Below the pieces are notes generated by a model. The model saw only the letters and a list, made by a program, of their open reading frames with translations, searched no databases and was not told the DNA's origin. Position numbers and translations under genes: made by a program. Shown here one piece after another: positions 1 through 12,739 of a stretch of 64,000 nucleotides of DNA (position 1 is its first letter; each line of letters opens with the position of its first letter). Source of the stretch: Pelomyxa schiedti (lineage: Eukaryota; Evosea; Pelobiontida; Pelomyxidae); the NCBI GenBank assembly GCA_020536535.1, contig JAHLWZ010000850.1:1-64000 (forward strand). The letters are read 5' to 3'.

Positions 1-433
1 CGGGCTTTTGCCACATGGATAGGTTTCTTCTTTGCTTCATTGACTTGGGTTTTTTTTTATTTGGGGTGTTGCTGATATACCAGGACAAACTATCAAACTA
101 ACAAGACCACACAGGTGGCTGTGCTGTTGCGTCATTGAGTACATTTTCACAGAGATGCTTCAGTAGAGAGGTTATGGATGCCTGTGGGCCCGATTTCGTG
201 AATCAGTTGATGTACCCTTTGACTGCACTGGACCCACGAAACGAGAACGTGTGAGGGGGAAAAGAAACAGATGTTGACCTTGAAAATAAAGGCCCAGCAA
301 CACAAACATCCTGTTGTTCCAGATTCGAGATCTCAAGACATCAAGTCGATCTAAGAAATTGGTCGTGGAACCAATCGCTTCTGCGAACCTCGAGAACGAC
401 ACACAAACACAGCCAGCGGCGGCGCGAGCACAG
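1..433. other. Upstream region of the TmcB-like gene
   Basis: No gene is recognised here. An open frame runs into the TmcB-like gene from a TTG codon near 314, but the first in-frame ATG is at 434, so this stretch is taken as promoter and 5' leader. The left window edge could hide the end of another gene before about 170. Confidence 0.4.
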
Positions 434-3400
434 ATGTCGGAGGGCAGCAAGATATCGGCGCACGAGTTCCTGATGGGGTCGTTCTCTTCGGCGTCGTCGG
501 CGAGCAGCGTGGGGAGCAGCAACAGCAGCACCGACTCGGACCGCAACGACGACCACGAGTACGAAGACGACAGCTGCCCAGAAACCACTGGGGGCCGAAC
601 CACTTCCGAGTCTCCCACCAAAAACACCGACGGCGAGTCTGCTGCCGCCTCTACGGCGACGGCGACGGCAACAGCGGCAACGTCAACATCGACGGCACCA
701 CCAGGCGCCCCCACGAGCTCGTCCAAGGCCCACCCCGGGGTGCTGCGCAAGAGGCGCCCGCCCGACGTCGCCACCACGCCGAGCACCGGGGGCAGCATCA
801 AGTGGAAGACGCCCGAGGTGATCTCGGAGCGCGGGAACCCCGGGGGCGCCCGCGCGGCCCGCTCCAGGAGGCGCGGGGCCTCGGGCGCCGCCAGCGCCAA
901 GGACAAGGACCCCGGGGGCGGCGGCGGCGGGCAGGACAACCTGCTGGAGAGCGAGGGCTCGTGCGACCCCGGCATGGCCCACGGCCTGGGCGGCGCGGCC
1001 GCCGAGGGCAGCAGCGCGGTCAGCGGCAACGCCAACAGCAACAACAGCAGCATGAGCTGGCGGCCGACGCCGCGGGGGGTCTACATGCGGGGCCCCGCTG
1101 TCTTTGGCGGCGCTGGTGGCAGTAGCGGCGGCGGCGGTAGCGACGATAATGGGAGGAAAATTGGCGGCGGTGGCGGTGGCGGCGGCGGCAGTGATTCCGG
1201 TGGTGGAATTGGAGGTGCTAGTGGCGGGGAGGACGACGAGGAGGAGGGGGATTATGGGCAGTGGAAGGCAAAGCCGAGGCACAAGGACGCTGAGACTGGC
1301 GGATACCTTCACGTTGACATTCCTGATGATGTTAGCAGTGAGGCCACATCAGTGACCGCATTCTCTTGGGGACTCAGCTCGAGCTTGGGGAGCAATCTGG
1401 GAGGTGCCGCGCCGAATTCCGGCATCGGAACCAGTTTTGGGGATGCTAGAATGGGTATCACTGATTCTGCAATTGATGATGATTCGGCAATACCCTTCAC
1501 ACAACAACTGTCATATCAACTTTTGAAGCTATCTGCGTTTTTGACCAAAAAACCTTCTGCACAAAGCCTTTCTGTGTTGTTTTTTGTAATTCAAATCCTT
1601 CAGGTTTTCCAAGTAAATATCTTTTATTTTTCCTCATCAACTTAGTTGATCAGTTTTGCCTTTGGGTCTGACATGAACACTTTCCACACTAAGCGATGCT
1701 TCACAGCTGCCAGCTGGCTTTCTTCACTGCGATTGCTTGTTCTCATTCCCCCACTGGAATCTGGTACTGAAAGTTTTGAAGTTGCTTCACTTGAGCATTT
1801 TACATCATGCTCGGGCTTGAATATGAGCGTTGCTTCCACACTTGAAGCTGAAGCTGAGATTGTATATACTGGATCATACCAGTTTCTCTTATATGAGAAC
1901 TATTCCGCCCTTGTATTTTTTAGTGTCTATTTGTTTATATGCCTTGCAAGTGGAGTATTTTCCTATTGGAGGCAGATTAAAATGTTCCGCGGGACTGTAC
2001 TTGCCACTTTATCACGCTATATGGTTTCCAAACCATCCCAACTTTGGTTTTTCACTCTCTCTAGATAGAGCTATGGAGTACCGTACTGCTACCCCCTTTC
2101 CTTTTTATGTGTTTCACACTCATGGCTCTTGCAGTTAAACAATGGGACGACAAGCCTGTATCCCCCTTTCTCTGGTATATTTGTTTCTCATGTGAAAAAA
2201 AAATAGAGTCTCATTAAGGGTTTATGTTCTTTGGTTGCAGCATTTGTTGGCGTTGCCATTTCTATTGTATCCAGTCTAAATCAGGTATACTTATTTTCTT
2301 GAAGGTGTCTAACATCCCTGTGTAGTATGACTTGCTGAGATCTTCACACCACTGTTTTTCTCGTATACTATCTCGCACAGAATTCGTCCACACGATTGGG
2401 GTTTCATTTCCTTAGTCCTGCCAATTTAGTTACTCTCTTCAAGGTAATTGTACTTGTTGGATTGAGCTCTCTAAAGAACTGGGAGATCTTTGGAAGATTT
2501 CCAGAAATATCTGTAACAGGAGTACATTCACTTTCATACTCATTTTTCCCAAAGGTCCAATGTTCGCTATTGATCTTGTCCATAGTAGAGATGTTTTATA
2601 TTCTTTTTGCTGCCCCATACCACCGTTGGTGGGTCAACTACTTAAAGCTGTCGACTTATGCTCTCACATTGTTCGCCTCAGTACTATCACTGTTGGCTCC
2701 TGTATGTAATACCACAAAACTGCAAAAGGTTCAACCAAGAAAATAGGTACTTGAGCCTTCTTTTAACTGTGCCCTGATGATATTTTGGGTTCTTGCTCTT
2801 CCTGTGGGAACTACTGCGTGGGTGGGTGGTGTAGTGTTTTTCCGCAATACAACAAAAATGTTGAACGGATTGATGGGTGAGTTAGCTAAGGATGGTGTTT
2901 CATCATTGCCCCAAAGTAAAGTGGATATTCTAAATGTGCGACATCTTCTGCTTGGTGTGAATCATGTGTACTGGGATATCCTTGCTGAAAAGGTTTTCAT
3001 TTACTCATCAATATCAGACACTTCTTATTTGTGCAGAATGAGATCTCCCAAGAGACTTGGTCAGAAAAAATTTGTGAGCTGTTCATTTCTATTATTGACC
3101 AACAGGCACCTAAAGCAAAAGGACTCTCAGAAATTGTATCGTTTCATTTATCTTTTCACCTATCTTGATTGACTTGTTCTTTAGCTTTACTGCGTTTTCC
3201 TTCTGGAACTAAAGGACCATCAAGCAGTGATGGTACACCTTGGCCGAATTAAGGGTACCAGAATCTGGCTTGATCAAGCACTTCTCCGAAATCGTATTGC
3301 AGAGGAGCGTCAGCTTCTTCATTCTACTGAAAGTGGTGAAGATTTAAATAAGGTAGCAATGTTAGTCGGGTGAAAAAACCTACATTCACCTTATGCCAGG

Positions 3401-6400
3401 GGATTGCAGAGGCCTCTCTGCTTGCCATCAAAGCTCAAGCGTTTCTCCGTAACTTCTGGAAACAACTGATCAACAAAAACACACATGGTTTATTGGAGAT
3501 TATCACTGAGTTGGACAGTGTCGAAGAACGTGCAATAGAAATCTTTGAACAACTGAGAGCAGCACACCCTAAGTCAATCAAGGTAGGTTAAAGGGATTAA
3601 GTTTCCTCTTTTCACTCGTACTGCAAGGTTATACGACAGTATGCACTGTTCCTTGAGAATGTCAAGCATGACTATGATCTCTCCCAAGAGCTTTCCCACT
3701 TTGCTGACGGGCTCGAAGAGATGCAGTCACGAGAAACCACCAAACGACGTTATTTGAACAACAACATTGAGGAACATGCCGTCACACTCGCAAGACTGAA
3801 AAGCGATACTAATGTGAGATTTTCTTCAACAGAAAATTCTTCTCAAGAAGGTACCTAAGTAGTACTTTTTTTTTTTCTGACTGAATTTATAGATGTTAAA
3901 GATATACCCGATTTTGATTCTTATTACCAAAAACAGTTGGATGTTGAGAGATTTAGAATTTACCAGAATAGAGTGTCGAACCTCCGAGGCTATCTCTCGA
4001 AGTATCTCTCCCTTAAGTACCATTCTTCTTATCTTTGCAGACAACTTCTTGCCTCTGTTATTATTTTGCTCGCAGTTTCCTTGGTTTTCATTACCGGAGC
4101 ATTTTATTTTGTGATCTCCAGCATAACAGCTACCAAAGAATCCTATGTAGCATTCAGCAATATCTCTGACATTAGACTGTAATTATCTCATTTTTGTATG
4201 TGCTAAAAAAGGACTCAGGTGTATCTCCTCTATGACCCTTTCTGTGCAGTCATCATTAGGGGCAAAGCAGCACGGTGAAGATCTCAATGCAACTAAAATG
4301 GAGCTAGAATCCTTAGGCTACGCCCTTGAAATTCTTATTCACGATACATGTACTTGGTTATTTCTTCATTGCTTTCTCTGACGGTACTCATACCAGATGA
4401 ATACACTTACAAGAGTCACTCTAATGCACTTGCTCTCTGGGAGGAACCCATTCATCCAGTACAACTGTGGAACACCTACACACAGACCAGAACGCTTTTA
4501 ACCTTATCTGCGAAGCAAATTTTAGATGAATTTAAACGGAGGTCAATCACTGTTAGTATGCTCTTATACCATGGGGCAACCAACCTAACTACAGACTCCG
4601 ATGTTCGGTTTATTCTAGTATCTTTCCTGCAACTTTCTCATTTCTTTTCACATTTATTTGCAAAAGGACAATGGTGGCACAGCAGATTCAACAGTGGGTG
4701 TTCTACTCACCTTTTACTACGATTTTGCACGTCATGCGATTCATAAAGGCGTGGTTATCTTGTATTCCCTGATTCCAGCTATGTTTGCTTTTGTGTGTAG
4801 AAATTTTCAGCTTCCTTTATCTTAATTCTTCAAGGTATTTATATTGATGGCACTTCTTGCATGGCGTTCCTCAATTTCCCTTAGTGAAGTTCGAACTTCT
4901 ATTTGAAAATTATCTCTAACAATCGGTAGTCTCGAAGGGGTCTGATTGAATTGTTATTCTCTATACCACAGGATGTAATTGTTGAAGTCTACCACAGCTG
5001 CGGTGGAGCTGGTGTAATTGACAGGAATCACAGTATTTTCCTTTTTTTATATTTTTTTGAAAAACAACAATCCACAAGTTCTAATTTTTTCAGCGTCAGA
5101 AGTAGAAACTACTGAGACCCATTTTGGATTTACATCAGAAAAGGGGTTGATTCTCAAGTAAGAGTTGTGTATAAATCAGTTCTAATATTTTTCTAGGCTA
5201 GTTCTATCTCTTTCCTTTCTCCTGTTAATTTTTCTGGTCATCTGTATCTATGGCAGTGTATTGCTCTCATACGCATCCTCAATGATCTCATTCTCACGAG
5301 TAAAATTTGAAGAGCATTCCCTCCTACATGGGAGTCACGTGAGCGCTGCTGCACTAGTTAACAGTGATATATTCAGTCTCACTTCAATTGCGGAAGTCAA
5401 AGATGCCCTGACAACACAAGTCACTGACTATGATGATTTGGAAAATCAGTTGTGTCAAAATACCCACAATACATATCTAACAATACAACACCTTTACAGC
5501 CAGGACCGTCTTAGTGCAGATTTCCTTTCCAATAAAGACATCGACTACATCTATCTTCATAGAAATTGCACGGATTTTGCAGGTCTGGATATTGGTTATT
5601 GCAAGGGATTATACGACATGATTGACATCTACCATCTAAACTTACAGTCTCTCCTAGTACATGGCCTTTAACTTCTCACGGAGATTCTGATATTCTTTCA
5701 GGAAACTGACAGTCCTCTTGTTATTGATGGACACTGGGAAATTATCCACACACTTGAGCCAGGTACTCGACCGCCAAAACGTGGAGATTTTTAAACTTTT
5801 CCTGAGATGGAATTTATACCTGGTTTGGGGAATCTAATATGGTGTTCATTTCTGTGTTGTTGGGCAAGCTCAGGACACTTCAAATTACATGCAAAGTTTT
5901 ATTTGCATTTACTTTACCGTCAGTATTATTGGCGTACATGATAGTTCATTTTTCGTTGAGGAAAATTCGTGTGGAGTACAACAGAATAGTGAGTGTATGT
6001 ACCATGGTAGTCTGTACCCAAGTTGACAGCTCTTCAGATGTTCCTACTGATACCGATCAAGTACATCGATTCGATTCTAGAAATTAAGAATTTCTTAGAG
6101 ACAGGTTCCCAGCTATTCATTTCTGAAACCTCACTTCTTGAAGGGAAACTAGTCACCAATATTTTGGACTTAGAGTTAAGAAATCTTCAAAATAATGCTG
6201 ATCTATCTGAGGAACCAAGTAGTCTCGCTTTCGTTTTCCAGATCATTCACATTCGGCAGGAGTAATTGTAACAGGGAAGGATGTAATTAAACATGCCAAC
6301 CCAGCGGCCGTTGCGCTCCTGGGGTTTCTCTTCACAGTGGAAGATTGCCTTCTCATTTCTTTATTAGATACACTGCACGGGAACTTGAAGACAAACCTTT

Positions 6401-7498
6401 GAATCGTCTACTTCCCGACGTTACAGATTACTGCCATTTGTTTGAGTGTCGAGCAAATGGAAAAACTGATATACCAGTTTTTGGCATTGCATTTCTCTGG
6501 GGAAACTACAAAGATGGTCCAACAATACTCAAAGATGCGTTCTAGCTCATAACCTACAGTGCATCTTAGAGACTGCCGCACAGCAAAAATATATCAGGCA
6601 TTACTGACGGAAAGGAATACTGCCCTTTCGCAACTAGGACCAGGTGAAATATCTGACGCCTTACTTCAGTATCTAGTAAGCCCCTCTACAAGTACCATAG
6701 CAGTGGACACTTCCAATGCGGTAAAAGAAACACCTTAACTCACTCTATCCTCACATATTTTCAGGTTACAGTAATCTTTGCAAAGCTGATCAAGTATAAT
6801 CCCCTTTTTTTGTTAACTATACTTATGGTTTCAGTCTTTATCAAGTTGGATCGTATTGCCCTTCCACAGACTTCTTGCGGAAGTTGAACGTTCTTGTGTG
6901 TTCCTGGGACAAGATTGCCTTCTCACACGACATACACAAGCTTCATGTACTTTTTGTTCCTGCCGTAGTCATTCCCTGAAAGATACCTAGAACGTCGGCT
7001 CTGAATTTATCTACTTGAGTGGGTACCTCAGTCCTACTGAGGACCAGGAGGCAAGGGCGATTACATTTGGAAAAGAGATATTACATAAACTTCTACAATT
7101 CAACCTGGAGCATCATACCGACCTCAAAATGTCCATAGGTGGGACTAACATACACCACAAATACCTAAAATGACTTTAGGAGTGCACAGTGGGCCAGTGT
7201 CAACTGGGGTTTATGGACTAACGCGAATATGGTATCTATGTGAAACCCAAACAGCTTCTTCCTAACTTTTGACAGCTTAACAATGTGGAGTGTTGTACTT
7301 GAGGATGCAAGGCTCCTACAATCACGTGGGCCAAGCAACTCCCTCAATGTAATAACTCCCTTTATAAATGGTTCCTCACAAAAGCTCAAGGTTTCGTCTG
7401 TAACAGCAAGGGCCGCCCAGCAACTATGCAAGGACTTTGTAGTTTCACCTTCACAAACCTCCGGCTCTGATTCAGTTTATGTATATGCTCTAGGGTAG
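434..7498 (+). CDS. TmcB-like multi-pass membrane protein with PAS and cyclase-like C-terminus
   Basis: Large multi-exon gene. The first exon (434 to about 1600) starts with MSEGSKIS and encodes a GC-rich low-complexity tail of Ser, Gly, Ala and Asp/Glu runs. Hydrophobic exons then resemble the tiny macrocyst (TmcB) family of Dictyostelium and other protists: clustered transmembrane segments at 1.8-2.8 kb, followed by helical blocks such as KAQAFLRNFWKQL (about 3430) and ENVKHDYDLSQELSHFADGLEEM (about 3655). Further membrane segments lie near 4.0-4.2 and 5.9 kb. A PAS-type stretch (AGVIVTGKDVIKHANPAAVALLGF, about 6258-6330) continues with ELEDKPLNRLLPDV. The last exons read VHSGPVSTGVYGL (about 7183) and ARLLQSRGP, as in class III nucleotide cyclases. 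TmcB identity and PAS are inferred from motif resemblance. The cyclase call is weaker because its metal-binding aspartates were not located. It is probably a sensor protein in the plasma membrane. Confidence 0.68.
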
Positions 7499-7575
7499 AG
7501 GTTCCTTTTTGTCAATATAAAACAATGGTTGTTTGTACTGCTTTTTTATATTTTTACTATTAATACTGGGTATTG

Positions 7576-9963
7576 TCACGAGTGGTGTGTGGCTTCGCTC
7601 TCCTGATCGTCTCCTGCTTCTTCCTCGTCATTATTCTCATCATCCTCATCCTCACTACTTTCACTGAGAACCGGTTCTAGTTCCTCAATAAAGTGCACCA
7701 TGTCAAAATCAGTCGCCGAATCATCATCGGAATCAGAGTCATCGTCGTCATCTTCTTCTGAGGAGTGGGTGGTGTGGTCCCTGTGAGTGAGTAAGGAGGT
7801 TTAGAGTAAAACTAAAATAAACTAACCTTAGGAAGTTGAACATTGCCAGTGTGGCCGGGGATTCGTCAGTAGTATCCTCCTCATCATCAGCACCCTCCAA
7901 ATGTAACAGAGCTTCCAATGTACTTTGTGGGGTAAAGCGGTTTTGTCATTTGGTATTTGGGAATTACCTCACTGGAGGGGGAGTTACAAAGGGTGCATCC
8001 TGTTGTTGTGTGCGAACAAGTTTATAGGGACTCCAGAGCTTTATGTGCTTTTCTACACCTGAGGCGGCTTGAGACTGAGGTGTGTAAGTGGGGGAGAGAG
8101 ATGGACCTGCTGTAGCCATAATGGGATGAGTGGGATGAAATCGGATATTATTTACAATGGAACTGCCGGGCCACAACACAAGCAAGGTTGGTTGGTTAGT
8201 GTTTTTTGAAAGGAGAGTGGCCGCCCTACTTGTGCCCTAGGAGAATGTTTTTTGTCTGGTATACTACAGGCATGCTACTCAAAAATCGGATTTTTCCTTC
8301 AGTGAGGGTGCTTCTGTTTCAAGTGGTAGAAACTAAAGAAAAAAAAAACTTACACTAGCTCCTCTGGGGGTGAAGATAAAAGGCAAGGATCATCCAAGGA
8401 AAAGGGTATCTTCCACAAGTATATCCGGGAATCATCCCCTCCAGATGCCTTAGAAGATCAAAAAGAAAAAAAAAGTACACAAGAACATACAACGTACTCG
8501 TCTAGGGGGAATGGCGAGAAAAAGTTTCAGTGGGTAAAAGGGGTGAAAGCTACAACCTTGAGAACCAACGAAATCAACACTTTTCATTGTGCAGGAATTG
8601 CGATACTGTTCATTAAAAAATGAGCAGAAAGGCTGGGTTTCCTTCACAGAGTAGAGGGCAGGATATCGACATTGCACAGAGACAACTGGAGTAACACAAA
8701 TGCATTAGATAGTATGACTGTATTAGGGAGGTAGACCAAAATGGGTGCCCTGTGCATTGAAGGTAGCAGAACTGGGATTACCACAATAAAAATAAGACTT
8801 AAGAGGTGACTTGGAGTGAATTTTCCGCATATCCCACAATCTAATGACACAAGCATGATAAACCTTTGGCCATAATGATTGAGTAAAAATGCCTACTCTA
8901 TTCCTGAAGAACTATTTGCTGTCAAAAATGTCCCATCAAAAGGGTGCCAGTCTACTGAGTTGAAAGGATGTAAAACTCCATTCTGCAGTACTGCCTGGGG
9001 GGTAGTGTTGACCCTGGTATCCCACAAAGCCACAGTACTATCTTCACTGTGACCAGCTTACAAATACAATTACCACAAGTCGCTTGTACCTGGCAGAGAG
9101 AATAATGTTGTAGTTGTAGGGAAACACACTGACTTAGGGTCGGTTATTGTCTGCCAGAAAAGTAATGAAAAAACCTCTGGCAACTGAAGCTACATGATGG
9201 CGCAGTGACAACACTGGCATTGCTTAAAAAAGAGTGAGATTTTTTGGAGAAAAAGCAGAGTACTACTTTTTTTGACACTAGTTCTGGATACATCATAGCA
9301 AAAGACCTTTTGATGGTTCAATAGGAAACAACTCACAGGTAAGATAATGCCTTGGCATCATTTCCACATGACACAATTGTGTGATTGTCACCACTAAAAG
9401 TTGCACATAATATATTTGATTTGTGGCCAATAAGCTCACCCACATGCTTGGCTGCTTCCAGTGGCCCAAATACCTGTCATTTTGAGTTGATTATTTTTAC
9501 CAAAAGTACTGTACATTCCACAACAGAATTCTTTTATCGTCACCTCCAGAGCACAATAACTTTCCATTTCCCTTACTGAAGTTTATAGTATTCACGCACC
9601 CAAAGTGTCCTTTTATTTTGCTGTAAAAAAAAGTTATTCTCTAAAAAAATGAGAAAAAAAAAGAAACTATAATAGTGCCGACAATTCAGTTCTACCATGA
9701 ATAAGGGAATCCACAAGACTCGACTTTGTTTGCTATCAATTGCCTGCTGTTCAATTTACCTGTCACTTGCCTGCACACTTGTCAGCTTTTGTGCAATACA
9801 ACTGCAAATATATCCAAACTACCATCCGGCGAGTGCTTCGAGGGTCATCGCTGATTAATTTCCGTTTCTCGAAACGATCTAGACAAGTGATGATGATCTC
9901 GCAATTAATTAACAGTAAGATGCTAAGTACTACGAGCCGGTTCCGCACCCTGCACGACGACAT
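7576..9963 (-). CDS. DCAF5-like WD40 protein (putative CUL4-DDB1 substrate receptor)
   Basis: Minus-strand multi-exon gene whose exons spell a WD40 propeller in the order seen in DCAF5 and relatives. The exon near 9540-9610 reads KGHFGCVN, INFS and SGGDDKRILLW. The next (9360-9480) reads GHKSNILCATFSGDNHTIVSCGND. Near 8940-9060 is HSEDSTVALWDTR, and near 8030-8170 NNIRFHPTHPIMAT and SGVEKHIKLWSP. The C-terminus (7576-7760) is a long acidic Asp/Glu/Ser tail, common in this family. DCAF proteins bring substrates to the CUL4-DDB1 ubiquitin ligase; that role is inferred from family. The start is uncertain. An open frame with FEKRKLISDDPRSTRRM extends to an ATG at 9963, which would overlap the 5' end of divergent SEH1. 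Confidence 0.72.
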
Positions 9964-11735
9964 AATACAAGTACAGCTCCCAACTTTCCGTGTAGCAATA
10001 CGTAACATGTTATTTTGTATGCATACCTCCAACCGAACACAACAAACAAGGGTAGGATATAGCTGGGGATTACTATGGCTGCAGGTTGGCAACTTGTTCT
10101 TCTGACAGTAGCATCAAAGTGTGGAACAGACGGCCTGTGAGTGCTGTGCGCAACAACACTCCTGTGGCTTCACAACTGTCTACATCTCTTACTGCCAATG
10201 TTTCTACTCCCACAATTGCCGTCACTGCCGCAGCAGTGCAAGGGGCACCGACGTTGATCCCAGTCACGTCTGCTTCATCTTCCAGTATCAATACTGGGAA
10301 TGTGCCTTTGGTATCCGCTACTACGAGTACGACAACTGCCGTAACACCTCTACCTTCAAACGGTTCTACAACCACGGAGAGTTTTCCTATTTCATCTGGG
10401 GGGAAAAGTCACAGTGGCGGCTCCCTTATTGACCCAGGGAGGACTGTTCCTATTCATTCAACCGGGCTAAATTCGTCTGCCTACGAATGGACAGTCTCAT
10501 GGGAGTGGAAGGTTAGTAGCCTCATTTTTCTCCCGTTGCTCAATCTTTTCCAAGGCTCACCAAGGAAGTGTATGGAAGGGTATGTTCTTATTAATGCAGT
10601 CTTACATCCGAGGATCCCTTCCCCACTTTTTACCATACATTAGTTGCATGGGCACATCCTGAATTTGGTCAGGTTATTGCTTCCTGCGGTTTTGACAAGA
10701 AAGTAATTGTTTGGGAGGAATATGAAGGTCAATACACGATCTGTTCTTTCTTCCAACTCCATTTTAGAGTTGGGAGTGAAAAAATGGAGATCAGTGGCAC
10801 AACACGTGGATGCTCGTGATTCAGTGGTGGACATCAAGTTTGCCCCCGCCCACTTAGGTCTAAAACTGGTACGATTTCATGAACAATCAAACAATTGAGA
10901 AATTGCAAGGCCACTTGCTCTGCTGATGGCTATGTAAGAATATATGAAGCATCTGAATTGACCAATTTGTCCCAATGGACTCTTACTGTACTTTCTTCAT
11001 TTTATGAATGATTCTCATTCCTCAATAAGACATTTGAAGCAGCAAAAAGCCCAGGTCAATGCACATGCATCTCTTGGAATTCCTCTCCATTCGAGAGACC
11101 AATGCTTATTGTGGGCACAACTGAGACCAAAGTCAAGGTTCATTTACTACAGTGGTAAATTTTATAACAGGGGAATTCTTGTTTACAGATATGGGAACAC
11201 AGTGCGGAGACTAGATCTTGGGTTTCCTATGCCGACCTGGATTCCGGTACTGATGGGACCAATGATATAGCGTGGGCACCTTCACTTGGGAGGTGACTAA
11301 TTCTGTTACATTTTGCCACTGAAAAACTGCTAAAGTTATATCCTAGATCGTATTACCTCATTGCTGTCGCACCGAAACGGGGTGTCACCAAACACGTGCG
11401 ATTGTACCGATTGACCAGAGACGCAGGGCCAAACAAATACAACCTTCAGGAGCTATCCCTTCCTCCACCACCCCACGCCCTTGAACTAGAGTCCGTTCAT
11501 GACCAACAACCACACCACCCTCTGCCTAGCACACAATCCTCAAAGCTAGTATCGGTAGCCTTCTTTCTCTTATCATAGCAAAATCTAATCACAGTGTGCC
11601 ATACAGGTACGTCGATTGGAGTGGAATATTACCGGCACTGTGCTAGCAGCATCTTTCGACGACGGAACCATTATTTTGTGGAAACAAGCACTAACAGGAG
11701 ACTGGATTGTGGTCAGTGTTTCCACCCAGGAATAA
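9892..11735 (+). CDS. SEH1: Nucleoporin SEH1 (Nup107-160 / GATOR2 WD40 subunit)
   Basis: Exons match SEH1 in order: [14 protein letters not shown] (about 10087), a Ser/Thr-rich insert to about 10470, [24 protein letters not shown] (10645-10720), a [28 protein letters not shown] block (10785-10868), [20 protein letters not shown] (10924-10980), WAPSLGR (11272-11290), VRLYRLTRD (11395), and [23 protein letters not shown] (11610-11690). The stop TAA is at 11733-11735. SEH1 is a six-bladed propeller in the nuclear-pore Y complex and in GATOR2, which controls TORC1. The roughly 125-residue low-complexity insert between the first two repeats is absent from animal SEH1. The N-terminal exon is uncertain. 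A frame with ATGs at 9892 and 9920 ending in RTLHDDIIQ looks like the SEH1 N-terminus, but I could not fix the phase of the next junction. The start is therefore approximate. Confidence 0.85.
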
Positions 11736-11850
11736 ATGAAAGATTTCTTTTCATTTTTGCGTTTGAAATCTTTTCTTTTTGTAATGGTAAAGAACAAAAT
11801 GGACAAGGTCCGGTTGGATTTTGTTTCCCTATAAAAGCTCTATTTAGCCA

Positions 11851-12529
11851 TTACTCAGACTTCTTCTTCCCTAATCTCTTCTCCTGTCTGGCCGCAAAGG
11901 CTTTTTTGGTGTTCTTGGCAACTGGTCTGCAACCCTCACGGAAATCATTGTGGAATTTAACTCTCACTTGCCTGGGTAAAAAGTAAGGGATTTGGAGGGC
12001 AAGAAAAGGAGGTCTCACTTGAGGTAGCGCATTCTTCCTGTTCCGGTTGTGCGGCGGCGGAGTGCCTTGTGGCTCCAGTGATCTATGTTTTAAAGGTGTG
12101 AAATTTTGTGCCAAGGGGGGGATGGTAGAGATAGTGTTTTGTGGGTTTGGTTATTTATTGTGTTGGGGTGTCATATTTTTGGTGAAGTGGAGCAAGGGTT
12201 AGGGCGTGCTTGTGTAATTTTGGGAAAAAGGAGGTGACATACATTTGCGCATTCTGGCGGCGGGGTAGCCACATGACGCGCACTTGTTGTGCTGAATGTG
12301 GAAGGAGCGTCTTCCACATCTGAGGCACAATCTGTGTGTTTTGTTGTGTCGTTTACCGAAGCTAGGTGTGCCCTTGCCCTGTTTTCAAGGTGTCATACTT
12401 CCGCAAGAAGAGAAATTAACAAACGCGACAAAAAAAAACTTCACGTAGGTGACGACGCAGCGGGGAAAAAAAAAGCCCAACACGACAGCGATAACAACAC
12501 ACTCAACAACAGCTACGAGATCTCACCAT
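11851..12529 (-). CDS. RPL37: 60S ribosomal protein L37 (eL37)
   Basis: Four exons on the minus strand give a full eL37. The ATG (12529-12527) is followed at once by an intron (GTGAGATC, 12526 to 12379). Exon 2 starts at 12378 with [15 protein letters not shown] and carries zinc-ribbon cysteines in [11 protein letters not shown] and [13 protein letters not shown]. The next intron splits the Tyr codon, and the third exon reads [21 protein letters not shown] further intron starting near 12018 splits a Lys codon, and the last exon gives [10 protein letters not shown] before a Lys/Arg-rich tail ending in GKKKSE and a stop at 11851. eL37 is a zinc-binding protein of the large ribosomal subunit. 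The GKGT start matches plant-type eL37, which supports the one-codon first exon. The 148-nt first intron is long for this window. Confidence 0.92.
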
Positions 12530-12739
12530 TTTATGAACCACGCGAAGAAAGGGGTGACGGCGGGGATGCCGGGTAGTGAACGAGACGCAAAAAACGAAAT
12601 TTAATTTCGGGAAGACGATGGAGAGCAAAAAATTCTAATAAAGAAGACGTCAGTTGCCACAACTGTTCAAAATTTTTCCACCAATTTTCTATCGTTCTAA
12701 TTTCTATCAGCCAGAGATAGGAAAAACTTTTCGTTTCTT

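Noticed and set aside
172-1053. 293-codon minus-strand frame opposite the first TmcB exon
   Set aside because: Leu/Ala/Val-rich shadow of the GC-rich Ser/Gly/Ala-rich plus-strand exon; no splice or motif support.
9740-10105. Overlapping plus and minus frames upstream of SEH1 as separate genes
   Set aside because: They are better explained as the 5' exons of SEH1 (plus) and the DCAF5-like gene (minus).
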